Source: Rhizobium sp. Root274 (GTDB lineage: Bacteria > Pseudomonadota > Alphaproteobacteria > Rhizobiales > Rhizobiaceae). Taken from it: DNA of 64,000 nt. A program made the position numbers and the translations under genes. Shown one piece after another: positions 63,835 to 64,000 of this stretch. The notes below the pieces were generated by a model. The model did not search any database. It had not been told where the DNA came from and worked only from the letters and a program-made list of their open reading frames with translations. Location: NCBI RefSeq assembly GCF_001429245.1, contig NZ_LMJE01000001.1, positions 668,943-732,942 of the forward strand, written 5' to 3'. The first letter of the stretch is position 1, and each line of letters begins with the position of its first letter.

Positions 63835-64000
63835 CTGAGACCCATATCGCTCCACGCACAGCCCGACGCCTGCTGCTCCTCGTGCATGTCGTCTTGTCGG
63901 CACTGTTTCTGGGGCTCGCATCACCGGCCGTCGCCGTCGAGCCGGTCAAGATCGCCCGTGACGACACGGCGCTCGATCTGACCGCGACCACCGAGATCTA
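63831..64000 (+). CDS. N-terminus of an exported or membrane sensor protein (cut by window end)
   Basis: 56 codons visible. A signal peptide or first membrane helix (about residues 12-36, 'LLLLVHVVLSALFLGLASPAVA') is followed by 'VEPVKIARDDTALDLTATTEIY'. That segment looks like the start of a 7TMR-DISMED2 periplasmic domain, as found on diguanylate cyclases/phosphodiesterases and histidine kinases. This is inference from a short stretch. Translationally coupled to the acetyltransferase gene. Confidence 0.5.
   Translation, partial: MTETHIAPRTARRLLLLVHVVLSALFLGLASPAVAVEPVKIARDDTALDLTATTEI

Overview
The window reads as a chromosomal segment of an alphaproteobacterium of the order Hyphomicrobiales (Rhizobium/Agrobacterium-like). 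Evidence includes a CcrM-type DNA methyltransferase, pyruvate phosphate dikinase, the mutY / DUF721 / dsbA / smc gene set, an ECF41 sigma factor with its carboxymuconolactone-decarboxylase partner, rhizobial-style intergenic palindromic repeats, and a QuiNAc-type lipopolysaccharide module like that of Rhizobium etli. These assignments come from reading the proteins by eye; no database search was possible.

Layout. 1-5.9 kb: surface-polysaccharide genes (GDP-mannose 4,6-dehydratase, a GDP-6-deoxymannose reductase, two GT4 glycosyltransferases, a 2-hydroxyacid dehydrogenase) ending in a wrecked mannose-1-phosphate guanylyltransferase. 6.3-11.8 kb: accessory stretch with a frameshifted Rep-like gene, small unknown genes, a DUF2293 protein, two related small helical proteins and a dead RTX/type I-secreted protein gene. 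12.1-15.7 kb: sugar-phosphate transferase, CapD-like dehydratase and short epimerase/reductase, probably making and loading QuiNAc. A tRNA-Gln at 15.9 kb separates this variable region from the more conserved, GC-rich remainder.

16-31.9 kb: mostly single housekeeping or stress genes. These are a PfpI-like protein, membrane and DUF1499 proteins, a Doc-type toxin pair, a metallo-hydrolase/cupin pair, the ECF41 sigma operon with a consensus-perfect promoter, ppdK, a FabMG-like protein, an MFS transporter, and a higBA toxin-antitoxin operon coupled to an Ivy-like lysozyme-inhibitor gene. An (AG)22 microsatellite lies at 16.9 kb.

31.9-50.5 kb: smc, dsbA, DUF721 and mutY, which I recall as close neighbours in many rhizobia, are here separated by two insertions. 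The larger, 36.5-47.4 kb, is the most interesting part of the window. One operon holds a TPR/outer-membrane-barrel protein resembling Slam (type XI secretion), a FecR-domain protein with a TbpB-like C-terminal barrel, and a CHASE2 adenylate cyclase. Convergent to it lie two tandem SulP-STAS transporters, each ending in a cyclic-nucleotide-binding domain. The arrangement suggests an envelope-sensing, cAMP-controlled anion transport module.

50.5-64 kb: HAD phosphatases, ccrM, small conserved proteins, an ArsR regulator divergent from two dimeric alpha/beta-barrel proteins, an SMR efflux/TetR pair, a lipid-kinase family protein, a lipoprotein, and the run thrC, M16 peptidase, rimJ-like acetyltransferase and the start of a probable sensor protein.
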